NCBI GenBank assembly: GCA_018812385.1
Contig: JAHJDU010000361.1
Location: 1-8,840, forward strand
Reading direction: 5' to 3'
DNA length: 8,840 nucleotides
Origin: Pseudomonadota bacterium
GTDB lineage: Bacteria; Desulfobacterota; Desulfobacteria; Desulfobacterales; Desulfobacteraceae
In this document: positions 6,629-8,840 of the stretch, piece by piece
Position numbering within the stretch: position 1 is the first letter of the stretch
Layout: each line of letters begins with the position of its first letter
The notes under the pieces: model-generated
Told to the model about the DNA's origin: nothing
Database searches by the model: none
What the model saw: only the letters and a program-made list of their open reading frames with translations
Position numbers and translations under genes: made by a program

Positions 6629-7011
6629 AAAAGCAAGATCGTTATTTAAAAATTGTTGAATGGTCAGATGAGGATCAATGCTTTATTGGTTCAATTCCTG
6701 GCTGGATTGGTAAGTGTTGTCATGGTGACAATGAAGAAGAAGTATATCATGAATTATGTCAAATACTTGAAGAATGGATTGAAATTTATAAAGAAGATAG
6801 TATGCCCTTGCCTGCAAATTTTACGTCAAAAAAATTTTCTGGAACATTTCAGTTACGCATTGATAGTGATTTGCATAAAGTGCTTACTATCCGGGCAATG
6901 CAGGCAAATGAAAGTTTGAATAATTTTTGTAGAAAAATATTAAAAAATACAATTTTACAATCTGATATACAAAGAGCTAACACTGTCAGTTCAAGGGACA
7001 GCCAGGACTGA
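6625..7011 (+). CDS. hicB: Solitary HicB-family antitoxin-like protein
   Basis: The 128-residue protein has the two-part HicB design. Residues about 6-65 match the partial RNase H-like HicB domain: YLKIVEWSDEDQCFIGSIPG, then a CHGD turn and a helix with EEWIEIYKED and MPLPA. Residues 72-110 form a DNA-binding ribbon-helix-helix segment (strand SGTFQLRID, helices SDLHKVLTIRAMQ and SLNNFCRKILKN). HicB antitoxins neutralise the HicA mRNA interferase and autorepress their operon, but no HicA-sized gene is present on either side, so this copy may be a stand-alone regulator or an orphan. The start is supported by AAGAGG (6611-6616), 8 nt upstream. Hand counting gives about 32% G+C over 6661-6960, visibly lower than the permease genes, which may point to a separate origin. 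The C-terminal 16 residues are polar and probably disordered. Confidence 0.82.
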   Translation: MKKQDRYLKIVEWSDEDQCFIGSIPGWIGKCCHGDNEEEVYHELCQILEEWIEIYKEDSMPLPANFTSKKFSGTFQLRIDSDLHKVLTIRAMQANESLNNFCRKILKNTILQSDIQRANTVSSRDSQD

Positions 7012-7065
7012 GCCAACTTAACAAATCATTGTAAAATTAAGAAGATAAACCCATGGCTCTGTGTC

Positions 7066-7878
7066 TCAGGTTCTGGCCAGAACCAGGGCATCAACTTTTT
7101 TTGCCCCATATTTCAATAATACCCTGGCTGCTTCATTACAGGTAGCTCCGGTAGTAAATACATCATCTATCAAGAGGATATGTTTATTATCAATTATCTT
7201 TTGATTAACAACTTTAAATGCATTTTTCAAATTTGCTTTCCGCTGATCAACATCAAAGCCTGTCTGGGGTTGTGTTATTTTAATTCTGGCAAGTGAAATC
7301 GTATCAATTTTCCATGAAGGTGATTGGTCAAAGGCCTGTTGATAGTGCTTCACAAAATTTCGGATCAAAAGAAATGCCTGGTTAAATCCCCTTTCTCTCA
7401 ATTTCTTTTTGTGTAGCGGTACGGGCATGATCAGGTCAATCCGAGCACTTGCATAGTGGCATAAAAATGTCTCAAACAACAGACTTTCAAATACTTTTGC
7501 AATAGACAGTTTTGAATGATATTTAAAAAGCGGAATCGCATCTTTTATTATGCCTTTATATTCAAGTGCCGCTCTGACCCGGTCAAGCTTTAAAGGTGTT
7601 TTCAGACAGGCTTCGCACATGTGGTTTTCATTAAAACTCTTGTGAAACTTAAGTCCGCATTTTAAGCAAAATGGGGTAGCAATGGGATAAAATCCCAAGG
7701 CCATGCAATGGTCACAAAAACAGGCCTCCATTGTATGGGGTGTAACCATATCAGGATCAATATAGACACCGCATTTTAAACATTTTAACGGATATAAAAG
7801 CTGTTCAAAAAGCCTGATCGTATTTTTTAATGCTGATACATAATATGGTTTGCAATGATTCTGAAAAATCTTGAACAT
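7066..7878 (-). CDS. comF: ComF family protein (zinc ribbon plus phosphoribosyltransferase domain)
   Basis: This 270-residue cytoplasmic protein has the ComF layout. The N-terminal third carries paired cysteines of a double zinc ribbon: C33/C36, C55/C58, C71/C74 and C88/C91. The C-terminal part is a phosphoribosyltransferase-like domain with the family motif VPLHKKKLRERGFNQA (153-168) and the PRPP-binding loop ILLIDDVFTTGAT (234-246), whose two Asp residues are intact. ComF is required for efficient DNA transformation in several bacteria, probably at the step of internalised single strands, but is also kept in species not known to be competent. The start is supported by AGGA on the minus strand (7890-7887), 8 nt before the ATG. 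It lies 121 nt downstream of rlmB in the same direction, and converges on hicB with a 54-nt gap. Confidence 0.93.
   Translation of the reverse strand: MFKIFQNHCKPYYVSALKNTIRLFEQLLYPLKCLKCGVYIDPDMVTPHTMEACFCDHCMALGFYPIATPFCLKCGLKFHKSFNENHMCEACLKTPLKLDRVRAALEYKGIIKDAIPLFKYHSKLSIAKVFESLLFETFLCHYASARIDLIMPVPLHKKKLRERGFNQAFLLIRNFVKHYQQAFDQSPSWKIDTISLARIKITQPQTGFDVDQRKANLKNAFKVVNQKIIDNKHILLIDDVFTTGATCNEAARVLLKYGAKKVDALVLART
7069..7084. repeat. Perfect 16-bp palindrome at the 3' end of comF
   Basis: GGTTCTGGCCAGAACC is its own reverse complement and ends right next to the comF stop codon (7066-7068). It encodes the last residues of comF (LART). With no loop and no T-run on either side it is a poor intrinsic terminator. 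It may be a protein-binding site or coincidence. Confidence 0.8.
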
Positions 7879-7918
7879 GTCCTATGTCCTGCAATGTCAG
7901 CTAAATAGCGTTATGTAT

Positions 7919-7935
7919 AATTTTGTTCCAAAATT
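7919..7935. repeat. AT-rich inverted repeat between rlmB and comF
   Basis: AATTTTG (7919-7925) and CAAAATT (7929-7935) form a perfect 7-bp inverted repeat around TTC, 41 nt upstream of the comF start. It could be an operator for comF or a weak hairpin after rlmB; there is no T-run that would make it a standard terminator. The same gap also holds CAGAC-GGG-GTCTG (7970-7982), a 5-bp stem 18 nt after the rlmB stop, likewise without a T-run. Confidence 0.35.
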
Positions 7936-7999
7936 TATTATTCACTCAACTTTCGGCCTTAAGTCCTTGCAGACGGGGTCTGGCTTGCATTATTCAGTT

Positions 8000-8755
8000 T
8001 TAGCTTCGCTGGCGAAGAGCTTCATACATTGCGATGCCACCTGCCACAGAAGCATTCAGGGAATTAATATTTCCTTTATTTGGGATAGACAACAAAAAAT
8101 CACACTCTTTTTTTACAAGGGGTCTGATACCTTTATGTTCACCTCCGATAACCAGCGCAATATTCCCGGTCAAATCAGCGTCAAACAAAAATGTATTTGC
8201 TCCTGCATCCAGTCCGGATACCCATACTCCATTTTCTTTTAAAGCTCTTAATATGGAAGCAGTATTTGTGATATAAAAAATATTGGCATGCTCCATGGCA
8301 CCGGCAGAACTTCTGGACACTGTTGAAGAAGGCAGGGCAGACCGGTCTTTTGGGATAAGAATATAATCAACCCCGGCACAAAGTGCTGTTCTGATCAATG
8401 CCCCGAGGTTATGGGGATCTTCAATGCTTTCCAGTATCAGAATAAAACAAGGCTCTTTTTTTTCCTGTACAAGCCTTACAACCTCGGCAGCTTTTTTCAT
8501 GGGGAAAAAAGAGGTGTTGGCAGCCAAGCCCTGGTGGTTTGAAAAATCAGTCATCTTGTCCAGAAGTTCAGAATCAACCATCTCTATTTTTATGTTTCTT
8601 TGTCGGGCAATGGCCTCAATTTTTTCCATCCTGCCCAAAGACCTGTTTTTTGAAATTAATATACTATAAAATTTTCTTTTGTCTGCCTTTAATGCTTCAT
8701 ACACGGAATGGAATCCAAAAAGCATATCATTTTTTTCTTTCATTTTTTCTTTCAT
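8000..8755 (-). CDS. rlmB: 23S rRNA 2'-O-ribose methyltransferase RlmB (SpoU/TrmH family)
   Basis: This 251-residue enzyme transfers a methyl group from S-adenosylmethionine to a ribose 2'-OH; RlmB modifies G2251 (E. coli numbering) in 23S rRNA. Residues about 11-85 form the L30e-like RNA-binding domain (LFGFHSVYEAL at 12-22, HQG at 74-76). The knotted SpoU catalytic domain follows, with motif 1 DPHNLGALIRT (113-123, Asn116 and Arg122), motif 2 LVIGGEHKGIRP (201-212, Glu206) and motif 3 IPNKGNINSLNASVAGG (224-240, Ser232 and Asn234), all catalytic residues present. The N-terminal HxxxxAL pattern and the HQG motif favour RlmB over TrmH. The first 12 bases, ATGAAAGAAAAA, are duplicated, giving two in-frame start codons (8755 and 8743); neither has a strong ribosome site, although AAGAG lies 11 nt before the first. 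It is probably expressed together with comF. Confidence 0.92.
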   Translation of the reverse strand: MKEKMKEKNDMLFGFHSVYEALKADKRKFYSILISKNRSLGRMEKIEAIARQRNIKIEMVDSELLDKMTDFSNHQGLAANTSFFPMKKAAEVVRLVQEKKEPCFILILESIEDPHNLGALIRTALCAGVDYILIPKDRSALPSSTVSRSSAGAMEHANIFYITNTASILRALKENGVWVSGLDAGANTFLFDADLTGNIALVIGGEHKGIRPLVKKECDFLLSIPNKGNINSLNASVAGGIAMYEALRQRS

Positions 8756-8766
8756 GGCCAGGCCAT
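8754..8766. repeat. Short palindrome covering the rlmB start codon
   Basis: ATGGCC-A-GGCCAT is a 6-bp perfect inverted repeat with a one-base centre, and its edge includes part of the rlmB start codon. On the minus strand it also creates ATG GCC TGG CCA TGA, a four-codon mini-frame whose stop overlaps the rlmB ATG. Whether this affects translation is unknown. Confidence 0.5.
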
Positions 8767-8801
8767 CTCTTTTTTAAAAATCAAACAAATTTGGTTTAAT
8801 G

Positions 8802-8817
8802 TGTTATATTTGTAACA
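8802..8817. promoter_or_regulatory. Inverted repeat with CRP/FNR-type spacing upstream of rlmB
   Basis: TGTTA-TATTTG-TAACA is a perfect 5-6-5 inverted repeat centred about 55 nt upstream of the rlmB start and near the right edge of the window. The spacing is that of CRP-type sites (TGTGA-N6-TCACA), with one different base per half. A TATAAC hexamer (minus strand, 8809-8804) overlaps it and could be a -10 element, but no -35 box fits. It could equally serve a divergent gene beyond the window. Confidence 0.3.
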
Positions 8818-8840
8818 ATTAGATTTTTATAGTTATTCAA

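Noticed and set aside
6653..6919. 88-codon plus-strand open frame overlapping hicB, considered as a possible HicA toxin
   Set aside because: It is a frame-shifted shadow of hicB and lacks the HicA double-stranded RNA-binding-like fold features, such as the GSH motif with catalytic His.
7012..7065. Possible bidirectional terminator between hicB and comF (CTTA...TAAG with inner ACAA/TTGT)
   Set aside because: The stem is short and bulged and no T-run follows on either strand, so it does not meet the standard for an intrinsic terminator.
8005..8020. CTTCG-CTGG-CGAAG hairpin near the rlmB 3' end
   Set aside because: It lies inside the coding sequence, has only a 5-bp stem and has no T-tract, so it is probably coincidental.
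7871..8242. 123-codon plus-strand open frame running from the comF start into rlmB
   Set aside because: It is antisense to the conserved catalytic domain of rlmB, and its peptide shows no domain features.

Overview
The window looks like chromosomal DNA of a Gram-negative, low-to-moderate G+C bacterium. Evidence for two membranes is a periplasmic LolA-like protein, two LolC/E-like permeases and a beta-barrel ending in phenylalanine. The style of the proteins suggests a deltaproteobacterium (Desulfobacteraceae-like sulfate reducer), but that assignment is inference from protein style and not proven here.

Left edge (1-305): the remains of a DDE transposase, cut by the window on its left and broken off on its right at about position 198. 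A short non-coding stretch with promoter-like elements follows.

Region 306-5676 (+): a tight five-gene cassette. It encodes a secreted LolA-like carrier (LolA_like/TP_0789-type), two paralogous FtsX/LolE-type permeases, a LolD/MacB-type ATPase and an outer-membrane beta-barrel. Spacings of 11-63 nt and a 20-nt overlap indicate one transcription unit. Together the genes supply an inner-membrane motor, a periplasmic lipid or lipoprotein carrier and an outer-membrane protein, so they look like a dedicated trans-envelope transport system with an unknown cargo. A sixth gene, 10 nt further on, encodes an exported ATP-dependent DNA ligase of the Lig E type (5687-6535) and is probably in the same transcript.

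Region 6536-7011 (+): an AT-rich solitary HicB-family protein with no HicA toxin gene beside it. It is preceded by a 30-codon open stretch that may be a gene remnant.

Region 7066-8755 (-): two convergent housekeeping-type genes, rlmB (23S rRNA 2'-O-methyltransferase) upstream and comF (zinc-ribbon plus phosphoribosyltransferase domain) downstream, probably in the same direction of transcription. Upstream of rlmB is an inverted repeat with CRP/FNR-like geometry. No tRNA, rRNA, CRISPR array, complete insertion sequence or convincing intrinsic terminator was seen, and no stretch over 300 bases lacks a gene.
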